Assembly (NCBI GenBank): GCA_016191845.1
Contig: JACPVF010000017.1
Coordinates: forward strand, 62,001 to 126,000
Direction: 5' to 3'
Length of the DNA: 64,000 nucleotides
From: Chloroflexota bacterium
Lineage (GTDB): Bacteria > Chloroflexota > Anaerolineae > Anaerolineales > Villigracilaceae
Positions 10,621 through 19,208 of this stretch are shown here, in pieces. Within the stretch, counting starts at the first letter, position 1, and each line of letters starts with the position of its first letter. The notes below the pieces were generated by a model that was not told the origin of the DNA, searched no databases, and saw nothing but the letters and a program-made list of their open reading frames with translations. The translations under genes and the position numbers were made by a program.

Positions 10621-11841
10621 TCAACCTTTGACGCCGCTGCTGGCTACACTTTCGACGAAGAAGCGCTGGCCGAGGATGAAGACGATCAGCGGCGGGATGA
10701 TGGCAATGGCTGCGCCCGCCAGGATCAAGTTGGGGGTGTCGGAGGCGCGCCCGCGCAGCACGTTCAGGGCCAGGGTGAGGACGTGGTTCTTCTCATTGCC
10801 CACGTTGATCACCACCAGCGGCCAGATGAACGAATTCCAGGCGTAGAGGAAGGTGAAGGTGGCCTGGGTGGCCAGGGCAGGGATGGAGGCCGGGATGAGG
10901 ATGTCACGTAGAATCTGCAGGCGCGAGGCGCCGTCCAGGACTGCAGCTTCTTCGATTTCCTTGGGGAAGGTGATGAAGTGCTGGCGCATGAGGAAGGTGC
11001 CGTAGGCGGTAAAAATCCACGGGATGATGAGCGAGGCCAGGCGGTCGGTCCAACCGATGGCTACCATCAGTTGGTAGAGAGGCACGATCAGCATTACGAA
11101 GGGGATCATGATGGTACCGAGGTAGAACACGAACACCGTGTCACGGCCTGGGAATTTCAGGCGCGCGAAGGCATATCCGCCCAGCACCGAAGTCAGCAAT
11201 TGACCGAGCACCACCAGGATGGTGACCAGCGCGGTGTTGGTCAGGGCGCGGTCCAGGCCCTGAAGCTCGATCACCGCGTTGTAGTTTTCGGGGTGCCAAC
11301 TCAGATTTTCCACGGGCTGGCTGAGGCGCACGTTCTGATACGCCTTGATCTCGGGATTTTGCGGGTCGATGAACTCACCTACGGTGGTCTGACTGAGCAG
11401 GATCATCGGGACGACCTGCCCGTCCACCGTCACGTCGTAGAGTTTCTCCTCCTTGCCGTTGACAGCGACCGTCTTCTGGTCCATTGCGCCGCCCGTGGGA
11501 CTCACTTCTGAGAGGTAGCGTTCCACGCTCGCCGAGGGATCGTCGGCCGGGGCAAAGGTGCCCACCTTGATGTTGCTTTTGGCGAGTGCAAATTCCTTCT
11601 GCCCTCCATCTACTTCGATGTAGTAGAGCGGAAGCGGTTCCTTGTAACCTGTCACGGTGACGCTGACGGGGTCGCGCGGCAACATGCGCGGTGGATAGCG
11701 GAAGGTGTCGGCGGGCAGCTTGAACGAGGTGGACAACATGTACAGGAACGGGAACAGCATGATGAATGCGAAGAAGATCAGAACCACATACACGGCCAGG
11801 TTGTTCAGGAAGCGGATCAGACGATAGGATTGAGGTTTCAT
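10621..11841 (-). CDS. Sugar ABC transporter permease, MalG type, with large external insertion
   Basis: 406 residues against the usual 280 or so. The C-terminal half is a standard binding-protein-dependent permease with the ATPase-contact EAA loop (EEAAVLDGASRLQILRDILI). The extra length is a hydrophilic stretch of about 140 residues between the first and second membrane helices (about 45-190), which would lie outside the membrane and could contact the binding protein. The start follows a strong ACAGGAGG. It is 13 bases downstream of the MalF-type gene. No ATPase gene is in the cluster, so a shared MsmX/UgpC-type ATPase encoded elsewhere is likely. Confidence 0.9.
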   Translation of the reverse strand: MKPQSYRLIRFLNNLAVYVVLIFFAFIMLFPFLYMLSTSFKLPADTFRYPPRMLPRDPVSVTVTGYKEPLPLYYIEVDGGQKEFALAKSNIKVGTFAPADDPSASVERYLSEVSPTGGAMDQKTVAVNGKEEKLYDVTVDGQVVPMILLSQTTVGEFIDPQNPEIKAYQNVRLSQPVENLSWHPENYNAVIELQGLDRALTNTALVTILVVLGQLLTSVLGGYAFARLKFPGRDTVFVFYLGTIMIPFVMLIVPLYQLMVAIGWTDRLASLIIPWIFTAYGTFLMRQHFITFPKEIEEAAVLDGASRLQILRDILIPASIPALATQATFTFLYAWNSFIWPLVVINVGNEKNHVLTLALNVLRGRASDTPNLILAGAAIAIIPPLIVFILGQRFFVESVASSGVKG

Positions 11842-11854
11842 GCGGCGCCTCCTG

Positions 11855-13525
11855 TCAGCTTTCGTAGATGCTGGATTTGCGCTGGCGCTGGAACTGGATG
11901 AGCGTCAGCCCGAAAATGACGATGAACAGCACCCAGGCGATGGCGGATGCGTATCCCTGTTTGAAGTTCTGGAATCCGCTGCGGTACAGGTAGAGCACCA
12001 GCGTGATGGTCGAGTTGTTCGGACCTTCGGGTGGGTTCATCAGAATAAAGACCTGTTCGAAGACCTGCATGGCCTGGATGGTGGTGGTGGTGACCACGTA
12101 AAACGTGGTCGGTGCAAGCATGGGCAGGGTGATACGCCAGAACTTGTCCCACGGACCTGCGCCGTCCACGGTGGCGGCCTCGTACAACTCGCCCGGAACG
12201 TTTTGCAGGCCCGCCAGGAACAGCACGGTGTTGAAGCCCATCGTCTGCCAGGCGGCGATGATGATGACAGCCAGCAGGGCGGTTTTCTCGTCCGAGACCC
12301 ATTGGATCTTTGGGTCAACAATTGCGATATGGAATAGGTTGTTCCAGAATTCGATGCCGAGCGTGATGAAATAGTTGATGTAGCCGATGGTGGCGTTGTA
12401 CAACCATTGCCAGACCAGCGAGATGCCCACCACGGCAGCGATGCTCGGCATGAAATACACGGCGCGGAAGAACTTCATGCCGGGCAGTTTGCTGTTGAGG
12501 ACGTTGGACAACACTAAGGCGGGTATTACACTCATGGGTACGGCCAGCAAGGCAAAGGTCAAAGTGTTGCGGAGGGCGATCCAGAAGAATTTGTCGGCCG
12601 CGGCGAACAGGATCCCAAAATTGCCGACGACCAGGCGGCCTACCTCGTCGTAAATCTTGACGTCGATCACTTCGCGTGCGAGTTGGGTGGGGGAGTTGAG
12701 CAGCGCCAGGCGGATGTTGAGGATCTTGGCGTAATTGGCGAAGCCAATCCAGTTGGGCGGGTTGAATGCGTCTGAGTCGGTGAAAGAAAAATAGAAGGAG
12801 AGCAGGAGCGGGCCCGCAAAGAAGATCAAGAATCCCAGCAGGTTGGGAGAAAGGAACAGCCAGCCGTTGAGGACCTGTTCGTGATGGGTCTTGACGTTCA
12901 TGGCTGTGGCGGTTGGTTCGCGCCACATGGCCCACAGGGACAGACCGAATACCAGCATGCCTGCGACAGATGCCAACCCTGCAGGTCGGGCGATCTTCCC
13001 GATTACATATATAAGGCCCTGGACCGCATCCACCTGCCAGAGGAACAGGACGAGACCGCCCACCATCACCCAGCGACTGACGGCTTTCAGGCTTTGTTCG
13101 GGGGTGTGCTTTTTAGGGAGGTAATCTTCGAGGGTGCCGAGCAGATATCCGAGCAGGACGATGCCCAGATAGGGGACGCCGTGCCCAAATGTCCCGCCGA
13201 GGGCGTCGATGCCGATGAAGACTTCGCCCGCGTTCAGAGTCAGGACGAAACAGGCCGCGAAGGCCAGATAGTCGAGCACCAGCGAGATCATTCGTCCGCG
13301 GTGGTCGCAGCGGCCAATGAGAACGGCAGCGATTCCACTTGCGATGGCAGCCGTGACCAGCACGACCGTCAACAGGATCTTTTGCCATAGCGCGGAGATG
13401 GGCAGGCCACCCGTCCACAAGGCGGTTGCGCCGCCTATGGTCAGGAGTGCAAACAACCAGCGCCAGATGGTGCTGAGACGCAGGAGAAGCATTGTGCGAG
13501 AATCTACCTTCAAGAGATCGGTCAT
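11855..13525 (-). CDS. Sugar ABC transporter permease, MalF type, with extra N-terminal membrane region
   Basis: About 556 residues. The C-terminal ~300 residues form the typical permease, with the EAA loop YEAATVDGAGPWDKFWRITL. The first ~210 residues add several hydrophobic helices not found in the usual permease (LFALLTIGGATALW, ILLTVVLVTAAIASGI and others), ending before LNGWLFLSPNLLGFLIFF. The start is set at the ATG preceded by GAGAGGC; an ATG 13 codons earlier lacks a ribosome site. It pairs with the MalG-type permease to form the channel. Confidence 0.88.
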   Translation of the reverse strand: MTDLLKVDSRTMLLLRLSTIWRWLFALLTIGGATALWTGGLPISALWQKILLTVVLVTAAIASGIAAVLIGRCDHRGRMISLVLDYLAFAACFVLTLNAGEVFIGIDALGGTFGHGVPYLGIVLLGYLLGTLEDYLPKKHTPEQSLKAVSRWVMVGGLVLFLWQVDAVQGLIYVIGKIARPAGLASVAGMLVFGLSLWAMWREPTATAMNVKTHHEQVLNGWLFLSPNLLGFLIFFAGPLLLSFYFSFTDSDAFNPPNWIGFANYAKILNIRLALLNSPTQLAREVIDVKIYDEVGRLVVGNFGILFAAADKFFWIALRNTLTFALLAVPMSVIPALVLSNVLNSKLPGMKFFRAVYFMPSIAAVVGISLVWQWLYNATIGYINYFITLGIEFWNNLFHIAIVDPKIQWVSDEKTALLAVIIIAAWQTMGFNTVLFLAGLQNVPGELYEAATVDGAGPWDKFWRITLPMLAPTTFYVVTTTTIQAMQVFEQVFILMNPPEGPNNSTITLVLYLYRSGFQNFKQGYASAIAWVLFIVIFGLTLIQFQRQRKSSIYES

Positions 13526-13612
13526 GGCGGGCCTCTCAGAGTGGATGGGACTCGACGACATCACAAAGGCACAAAGACACGGCTTGGTTCCTTGGGGATG
13601 GCGTTCAGCTTG

Positions 13613-13640
13613 GAGGGGCAGGCGTCACCGCCTGCCCCTC
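13613..13640 (-). other. Hairpin between binding-protein and permease genes
   Basis: Perfect 12-base arms (GAGGGGCAGGCG) around a four-base loop, without a T-run on the minus strand. It lies after the solute-binding-protein stop and before the permease gene. Such hairpins in ABC operons commonly protect the upstream message, giving more binding protein than permease; that role is inferred here. Confidence 0.5.
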
Positions 13641-13657
13641 ATCAAGAAGGAGAGAAA

Positions 13658-15049
13658 CTACTTGGTAAAGACCTTGTTGGCTTCGTCGCAGATGGTGGCT
13701 CCGAAGTCATCTATGGTGGTGCCGCCTGTCAACACGGCCTGGATGGCGGGACCGACGATCTTGTCGAACTCGGGCCAGGAGCCAGCCCACACTGGGCCTT
13801 CAGCGGTCGGCTTGGCGGAATCCGCGATCCCGTTCAGGAAGGCCTGGTTGTTGGCGGGCGGGGTGAAGGTCAGGAAGGCATCGAGGGCTTCCTGGCTGAC
13901 ACGGCTGGGGATGTTCGCGCCAAGGGCGGCGACCTTGCCCTGGGTCTGGGCGGTGGTCAGCGCCTGGACGAGTTTCCAGGCCTCTTCGGGGTGTTCGGTC
14001 TTGGCATTGATCACATACGCACCCCAGAACAGCCAGTTACCGGGCGTGCCCGAGGGACCGTTCGGCAGTTCGACCACGTCCCAGTTGAAGGTCACGGTGC
14101 GGACGCCGGGCGTGGCCCAGCGGCCATTCTGGAACATGGCAACCTTGCCGGCGCGGAAGGGCGGCTCGGGATCTTCGCCGTAGGGCACGGCCACATCGTA
14201 ATCAGCATACAGGGAGCGCTGGAAGTCGAGGCCCTTCAGGGCTTCGGGGGTGTTGAGGGCGCAGGCAGTCCGGTCGGCATTGAAGAAGGAGCCGCCAGCT
14301 GCATTGATCCACACGCCGTTCGGGCCCCACCAGGCGCTGGCGCCATAGCCGTAGATGTCGGAACCAAGGGCGCGAGTCTTCTGGGCCACCTCGAGGAAGG
14401 CGTTCCAGTCCCATTTGCCCTGCTTGGCCAGTTCACGCGGGTCGGGCGCGCCGGCTTCGTTGATCAGGTCCATGTTCAGGTACAGCGCGAAGGTCGATAC
14501 GTCACGGGGCAGACCCCACAGGGCGCCCGAGTCGGCACCGGTCTTGTCAGTGTCGGGGTTATAGGTCAGGTGGTACATGGGACCAGAATAGAAGGCTTTC
14601 ACGTCGAAGCCTTCGGTCTTGGTGGCCAGGTCGGAAACATTGAGGATCAGACCACGGGTGGCAAAGTCAGCCACATCGGTGCCGGGGATCCAGAAGACAT
14701 CGGGGGCCGTGCCAGCCGCCACTTCGGCGCGGAGCTGGTCCTGATAGTTCGCGCCTTCGGTGCCGCCCGGTTCGTAGGTCAGGCTGATGCCGTCCAACTG
14801 GCCGTCGAGCTCGTTACTGATCTCGCTATAGACATTGATCTCTTCCTGGTTGTCGGGGCGGGTGCGCCAGCGAAGGGCCACGTCACCGGCGGCGGGAGCT
14901 TCGGTCATCGCGGGGGCTTCCGTGGCGGGCGCCTTCGTGGGAGCCTCGGTGGCGGCGGGTGCCTCCGTGGCGGGCGTGCCGCAGGCTACGAGAACGAAGG
15001 AGGTGATGACAAGAAGGCTGATGACCTTCCAAAACAGGTTGTGTTTCAT
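13658..15049 (-). CDS. Sugar-binding lipoprotein of an ABC transporter
   Basis: 463 residues, extracellular solute-binding protein family 1. The signal peptide ends in a lipobox (LVACG) whose Cys would be lipid-modified. A low-complexity linker of repeated (T/A)EAPA units (residues about 24-54) follows, then the periplasmic-binding-protein fold (INVYSEISNEL, DVFWIPGTDVADFA, WGLPRDVSTFALY, AGKVAMFQNGRWA). It captures a sugar for the two permeases downstream. It is preceded by GAAGAAAAG and lies 76 bases after the LacI-type gene, in the same direction. Confidence 0.93.
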   Translation of the reverse strand: MKHNLFWKVISLLVITSFVLVACGTPATEAPAATEAPTKAPATEAPAMTEAPAAGDVALRWRTRPDNQEEINVYSEISNELDGQLDGISLTYEPGGTEGANYQDQLRAEVAAGTAPDVFWIPGTDVADFATRGLILNVSDLATKTEGFDVKAFYSGPMYHLTYNPDTDKTGADSGALWGLPRDVSTFALYLNMDLINEAGAPDPRELAKQGKWDWNAFLEVAQKTRALGSDIYGYGASAWWGPNGVWINAAGGSFFNADRTACALNTPEALKGLDFQRSLYADYDVAVPYGEDPEPPFRAGKVAMFQNGRWATPGVRTVTFNWDVVELPNGPSGTPGNWLFWGAYVINAKTEHPEEAWKLVQALTTAQTQGKVAALGANIPSRVSQEALDAFLTFTPPANNQAFLNGIADSAKPTAEGPVWAGSWPEFDKIVGPAIQAVLTGGTTIDDFGATICDEANKVFTK

Positions 15050-15125
15050 CTTTTCTTCTCCAGAAATTGAGGGTTGTTTTTATCAGACCTGGTCGTGCCG
15101 TTCGTGTGTCGTTTTATTGCGCGGG

Positions 15126-16139
15126 TCAATCACCTCCTTTGCCTGAAGTGGATTGACGAACAACCAACTGGGCAGTTAGCTTCAATTGACGGGGGGTGCT
15201 GTTCCTGCCTTGTAGGATGTCAACCAGCATACGGGCCGCCTCCTGGCCGATGCGCGGAATATCCTGGCGCATGGTGGTGAGCGGAGGATCGAAATAGGAG
15301 GCCAGCGGCATGTCGTCCACGCCGATGACGGCCAGTTGGTTGGGGACATGAATGTTCATATCGCGGGCTGCATGCATCACGCCCATGGCCATACGGTCGT
15401 TCTGGGCGAAGACCGCGCTGGGAACGCGTCCCTGCTCGGCGAAGGAAAGCAAGGCGTCTTGTCCTGAGGTAGCCGTCCAGTCGCCTTCCACAATCATGGA
15501 CTTGTCCACGGGCAGGCCCGCCTCATGCAGGGCGCGCGCATATCCTTCGGCGCGATCCTGGGAACAATCCTCTTCCATGGGTCCTGTCACCAGGGCAATG
15601 CGGGTATGGCCCTGCGAGAGCAGGTGACGGGTGGCTTCATAGGCTACCTTCTCGTCATCCAGGGAGACAGAGCTAATGTTCGAGTCATGCGAGCGCGCGC
15701 CCACGAAAACAAGCGGAAAATTCTGTGGGATGTATTCAAATCGCTCGTCCGCATAGGGGTTGATGACGATCAATCCATCCACGCGGCTGTGGCCGACGAG
15801 TTCATCCACCAGCGCGCGGAAAGCTTGAGGGTCGGCCGCCGAGGAGGAAAGCATGAAATAATCATGCTGGCGGGCTTCCATTTCTGCGCCTTCGATCACG
15901 CTGGCAAAGGTGAAGTCGGTCAGGTTGGGGGAGATGCAGGCCAGGGTGTGGGTCTGTCCGCGCGCCATCGAGCGGGCAATCGCGCTTGGGCGGTATCCCA
16001 TTTGTTCGATGGCAGCCTCCACCAGGGCACGAGTCTCTGGCAGGACGTCTGCACTGCCGTTGATGACGCGCGAAACCGTTTGGTGTGAAACACCAGCTTG
16101 GCGGGCAACATCGCGAATGGTGGGGCGGGAGTTGGACAT
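15126..16139 (-). CDS. LacI-family transcriptional regulator
   Basis: 337 residues: an N-terminal LacI helix-turn-helix (TIRDVARQAGVSHQTVSRVIN) and hinge (YRPSAIARSM), then a periplasmic-binding-protein-like sugar sensor domain (LACISPNLTDFTFASVIEGAE, VIGVDDMPLASYFDPPLTT). It probably represses the downstream binding protein and permease genes, and itself, until an effector sugar is present. The start giving MSNSRPTIRD has AAGAG upstream; ten earlier codons in frame overlap the operator palindrome and are unlikely to be coding. Confidence 0.93.
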   Translation of the reverse strand: MSNSRPTIRDVARQAGVSHQTVSRVINGSADVLPETRALVEAAIEQMGYRPSAIARSMARGQTHTLACISPNLTDFTFASVIEGAEMEARQHDYFMLSSSAADPQAFRALVDELVGHSRVDGLIVINPYADERFEYIPQNFPLVFVGARSHDSNISSVSLDDEKVAYEATRHLLSQGHTRIALVTGPMEEDCSQDRAEGYARALHEAGLPVDKSMIVEGDWTATSGQDALLSFAEQGRVPSAVFAQNDRMAMGVMHAARDMNIHVPNQLAVIGVDDMPLASYFDPPLTTMRQDIPRIGQEAARMLVDILQGRNSTPRQLKLTAQLVVRQSTSGKGGD

Positions 16140-16153
16140 AGGATACTCTTGTT

Positions 16154-16185
16154 TGATGTTACCGGTCACGTGACCGGTAACATCA
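16154..16185. promoter_or_regulatory. Perfect 32-bp palindromic operator of the LacI-family regulator
   Basis: Every base from 16154 to 16185 pairs with its symmetry mate; the half-site is TGATGTTACCGGTCAC. LacI-family sites are even palindromes centred on CG, as here (CACG|TG core around ACCGGT). It begins 14 bases upstream of the regulator's ATG and touches the -10 box of the promoter, so bound repressor would block initiation. Confidence 0.8.
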
Positions 16186-16213
16186 TCTTACAGAATCCAG
16201 AGAGGTTTGTCAA
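16185..16213 (-). promoter_or_regulatory. Sigma70-like promoter of the LacI-type gene and ABC operon
   Basis: On the minus strand, TTGACA (16213-16208), a 17-base spacer and TAAGAT (16190-16185). The -10 box shares its last base with the operator palindrome, a layout expected for autorepression. Confidence 0.75.
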
Positions 16214-16379
16214 GCACTTTTTTGCTGCTGGTAGAAAATTGGGGTATTTTGCGCAAACTCTCGAACCAAAATGCGGTTTTGGCGGCCCAATCTCTTCTTT
16301 TGCAGCGGCGGCGAGGTAAAATGGCGTTATATTTTTTACTCGAGAGTTCCATAATCCACTTTGAGGTTGGAGGTTTCTC

Positions 16380-17144
16380 ATGCGAATGAAGGATAGGATC
16401 GTGCTCGTAACGGGTGGCGCGGCGGGAATTGGCAAAGCTACCGCCCTGCGTTTCGCCGAAGAAGGTGCGAAGGTCGTCATCTGTGACCTGAACGAGGCCG
16501 CAGGCCAGGAGACGCTTAAATCGCTCGGCGAGGGCGCCGCGTTCTACAAGGTCAACGTGGCCAGCCGCGCGGAGGTTCAAGCCTGGGTCGACGAGGTGTC
16601 TGCCAAGTTTGGCCGCATCGATGTGCTGGTCAACAACGCGGGCATCCTGCGCGACGGCCAGTTGATCAAGTTCAAGGAAGGTCAGTTGGTCGGGCAGATG
16701 TCCGAGGCTGACTTCGATGCGGTCATCTCCGTCAACTTGAAGGGCGTCTTCAACTGCACGCAGGCGGTCGCACCCGTGATGGCCAAACAAGGCGGCGGTG
16801 TGATCCTCAACGCCACCTCCATCGTCGGCCTGGACGGCAACTTCGGCCAGACCAACTACGTCGCCACCAAGTCGGGTGTGATCGGCATGACCAAGGTCTG
16901 GTCGCGCGAACTCGGCAAGTTCGGCATCCGCGTCAATGCCGTGGCGCCGGGCTTCACTGCCACAGAAATGGTGACCGCCATGCCCGAGAAGATCCTCGAC
17001 GGCATGAAGGCCCGCACGCCGCTTGGCCGTCTCGGCGAACCGCGCGACATCGCCAATGCCTACCTCTTCCTTGCTTCGGACGAGGCCTCGTTCATCACGG
17101 GCGAGACCCTGCGCGTGGATGGCGGCATCGTAGTCGGCACCTAG
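16380..17144 (+). CDS. Short-chain dehydrogenase/reductase (FabG-like)
   Basis: 254 residues, classical SDR. The NAD(P)-binding TGGAAGIGK, the NNAG motif, the catalytic Ser in NATSIVG and the YVATK Tyr/Lys pair are all present. The C-terminal end (ITGETLRVDGGIVVGT) is typical of FabG and of sugar or polyol dehydrogenases. The Asp at the end of strand 2 (VICDLNE) favours NAD over NADP. It is divergent from the LacI-type regulator and 15 bases upstream of the mannose-6-phosphate isomerase gene, so a sugar role is possible. GGAGG precedes the ATG. Confidence 0.88.
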   Translation: MRMKDRIVLVTGGAAGIGKATALRFAEEGAKVVICDLNEAAGQETLKSLGEGAAFYKVNVASRAEVQAWVDEVSAKFGRIDVLVNNAGILRDGQLIKFKEGQLVGQMSEADFDAVISVNLKGVFNCTQAVAPVMAKQGGGVILNATSIVGLDGNFGQTNYVATKSGVIGMTKVWSRELGKFGIRVNAVAPGFTATEMVTAMPEKILDGMKARTPLGRLGEPRDIANAYLFLASDEASFITGETLRVDGGIVVGT

Positions 17145-17159
17145 GCCTGGAGCATCGCC

Positions 17160-18104
17160 GTGACCTTGTGCTCATTTCTCAAACTCGATCCTGCGTATCG
17201 TGATTATGTCTGGGGCGGAGAAAAACTCCGCCCTGGATTCAATCCCACGGCCGAGGCCTGGGTGGTCTGGGAAGAAGATACCATCCACGCGGGACCATTG
17301 GCGGGTCTGACCCTCGGGGAGGCTGCCGCTCGATATGGCGGGACCCTGCTGGGGGCTCGTCCCGTTTCCCGCACAGGGACGCGTTTCCCACTCCTTATCA
17401 AGTTGCTGGACTGCGCCCAGTGGCTTTCACTGCAGGTCCACCCCGATGACAAGCTGGCGCTCGAGCTGGAGGGTCCCGGCCAGTTTGGCAAGACCGAAGC
17501 CTGGCACATCCTCGAAGCCGAGCCGGGCGCGAAGTTGATTGCAGGCTTCCAGCCCAACACATCTGCCGAGACCGTGGCGGAGGCCATCCGTAATCAAACG
17601 ATCATCGAGCATGTGCGATACGCTGCGGTGGGGCAGGGTGACACGGTCTTTATGCCCGCAGGGACACTGCACGCGCTCGGGCCCGGGCTGCTGGTCTACG
17701 AAGTGCAGCAGACCTCCGACTGGACCTACCGTGTCTACGACTGGGGCCGCCCGCAGACCGAGAAGCGCCCGCTGCACATCGAGAAGTCGATCCGCGCCAC
17801 ACGGCCCGATTTCACCGCGCCCATCGTCCCGATGCCCGCCTACGGTGACGGCACATCCCACACCTTGGTCGGGTGCGATTACTTCACCCTTGACCTGCTC
17901 TCTGCCTCGACCCAGCCCATCGACCTGGACACGCGCGGCGAGTCCTTCCATGCAATTACCGTCATCGAAGGAAAGGCGTCGCTCATGGCAGATGGCGAGC
18001 GCGTGGATCTGGAACGCTTCCAGACCGCCGTGGTTCCTGCCAGTCTGGGTGCCTACCGCTTCGAGCCGCAAGTGGCTTGTCGCGCGCTCAAGTCAAGCGT
18101 ATAG
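17160..18104 (+). CDS. manA: Mannose-6-phosphate isomerase, class I
   Basis: 314 residues, type I phosphomannose isomerase, which interconverts mannose-6-phosphate and fructose-6-phosphate. The zinc-site motif LSLQVHPDD and the following GKTEAWHIL are clear, as is a second cupin part (VFMPAGTLHALG with a zinc His). The start is GTG (17160) with TGGAG upstream; no ATG is available near the N-terminus. It is likely cotranscribed with the SDR gene and may handle sugars brought in by the adjacent ABC system. Confidence 0.9.
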   Translation: MTLCSFLKLDPAYRDYVWGGEKLRPGFNPTAEAWVVWEEDTIHAGPLAGLTLGEAAARYGGTLLGARPVSRTGTRFPLLIKLLDCAQWLSLQVHPDDKLALELEGPGQFGKTEAWHILEAEPGAKLIAGFQPNTSAETVAEAIRNQTIIEHVRYAAVGQGDTVFMPAGTLHALGPGLLVYEVQQTSDWTYRVYDWGRPQTEKRPLHIEKSIRATRPDFTAPIVPMPAYGDGTSHTLVGCDYFTLDLLSASTQPIDLDTRGESFHAITVIEGKASLMADGERVDLERFQTAVVPASLGAYRFEPQVACRALKSSV

Positions 18105-18141
18105 CCATCTGGTAAAAGTGGGCGCTTTATCGGTACATCAT

Positions 18142-18157
18142 TGTGATTTTTATCACA
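18142..18157 (+). promoter_or_regulatory. CRP/FNR-family binding site upstream of hypA
   Basis: TGTGATTTTTATCACA is a perfect 6+4+6 inverted repeat matching the TGTGA-N6-TCACA consensus of CRP-type proteins. A TAAAAT -10 box at 18180-18185 would place a start at about 18192, with the site centred near -42, the classical position for a class II activator. The hyp genes serve anaerobic enzymes, so an FNR-like or Dnr-like regulator is plausible. Confidence 0.6.
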
Positions 18158-18194
18158 TATAAAAATCGGACAAAATGAGTAAAATAATTCCACC

Positions 18195-18536
18195 ATGCAC
18201 GAATTACCTGTCACCCAATCTATTTTGAAGATCGCCCTCGATCACGCGGAAAAGGCCAATGCCCAACGCATCACGGCTCTGAACATCGTGATGGGTGAGC
18301 TTTCGAGCATGGTGGACGACTCGATCCAGTTCTACTGGGAGATTGTTGCCAGGGACACCATTGCCGAGAAGGCGACACTCAACTTCCGCCGTGTGCCCGC
18401 TGAGCTGCAATGCATGACCTGCTTCCACAAATATCATCCCACCGACAAGGAATTGGTTTGCCCACAGTGCGGCGGAGTGGGTGCGAAGATCATCGCAGGT
18501 GAAGAGTTTGCGCTCGAATCCATAGACGTAGAATAG
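18195..18536 (+). CDS. hypA: Hydrogenase maturation nickel metallochaperone HypA
   Basis: 113 residues. It begins MHE, where His2 is the nickel ligand in the family, and carries the zinc-ribbon pair CMTC...CPQC (about 75-97). It delivers nickel to the [NiFe] hydrogenase large subunit together with HypB. First gene of a hypA-B-F-C-D-E operon. No Shine-Dalgarno precedes the ATG, and the candidate -10 box ends nine bases upstream, so the message may be leaderless. Confidence 0.95.
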   Translation: MHELPVTQSILKIALDHAEKANAQRITALNIVMGELSSMVDDSIQFYWEIVARDTIAEKATLNFRRVPAELQCMTCFHKYHPTDKELVCPQCGGVGAKIIAGEEFALESIDVE

Positions 18537-18551
18537 CAATACGGAAATCAT

Positions 18552-19208
18552 ATGCCAACCAACATCCCCGTAGTCGAAAACATTCTCAACGCCAACGACC
18601 GACTGGCGCAGGAGAACCAGGCCCGCATCGATGCCGCGGGCGTCTTCTCGATCAACATCATCGCCTCGCCTGGTGCAGGCAAGACCTCGCTCATCGAGCA
18701 GACGCTGCCGCTGTTGAAGGATAAATTGCGCGTGGCCGTTGTGGATGGCGACATCGCCACCTCCATCGATGCCGACCGCGCCGCGCAGGCGGGGGCGCTG
18801 GCCTCGATCCAGGTCAACACGGGCGGTGACTGCCACCTCGACGCCGTCATGCTGCGCGGCGCGCTCGAGCAACTCGACCTGACGCAGTTCGACCTGCTGA
18901 TTGTCGAGAATGTCGGCAATTTGGTCTGCCCTGCCAACTTCAAGCTGGGCACACACAAGACCGTGCTGGTCGCTTCCGTCCCCGAAGGCGACGACAAGCC
19001 CTATAAATATCCTGGCACCTATCGCGGCGTGGACGCGCTGATCATCAACAAGGTCGACCTGCTACCCTATGTCAATTTCCGCATGGATTACTTCCAGCAG
19101 GGCGTGCAGGTGCTCAACCCGGGCGTCACCACCTTCCCGCTCTCCTGCCGCACAGGCGAAGGCCTTGCTGCCTGGGTCGGGTGGCTGGTCCAGAACGCGA
19201 AAAAATAA
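18552..19208 (+). CDS. hypB: Hydrogenase nickel-incorporation GTPase HypB
   Basis: 218 residues, SIMIBI GTPase. The P-loop (SPGAGKTSLIEQ), the conserved metal-site region (GGDCHLDAVML, NVGNLVCPANF) and the guanine-specificity motif (INKVDLLPY) are intact. The N-terminus lacks the His-rich stretch and the CxxCGC motif found in some homologues, so it has no extra nickel store. Its stop overlaps the hypF start by one base. Confidence 0.95.
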   Translation: MPTNIPVVENILNANDRLAQENQARIDAAGVFSINIIASPGAGKTSLIEQTLPLLKDKLRVAVVDGDIATSIDADRAAQAGALASIQVNTGGDCHLDAVMLRGALEQLDLTQFDLLIVENVGNLVCPANFKLGTHKTVLVASVPEGDDKPYKYPGTYRGVDALIINKVDLLPYVNFRMDYFQQGVQVLNPGVTTFPLSCRTGEGLAAWVGWLVQNAKK

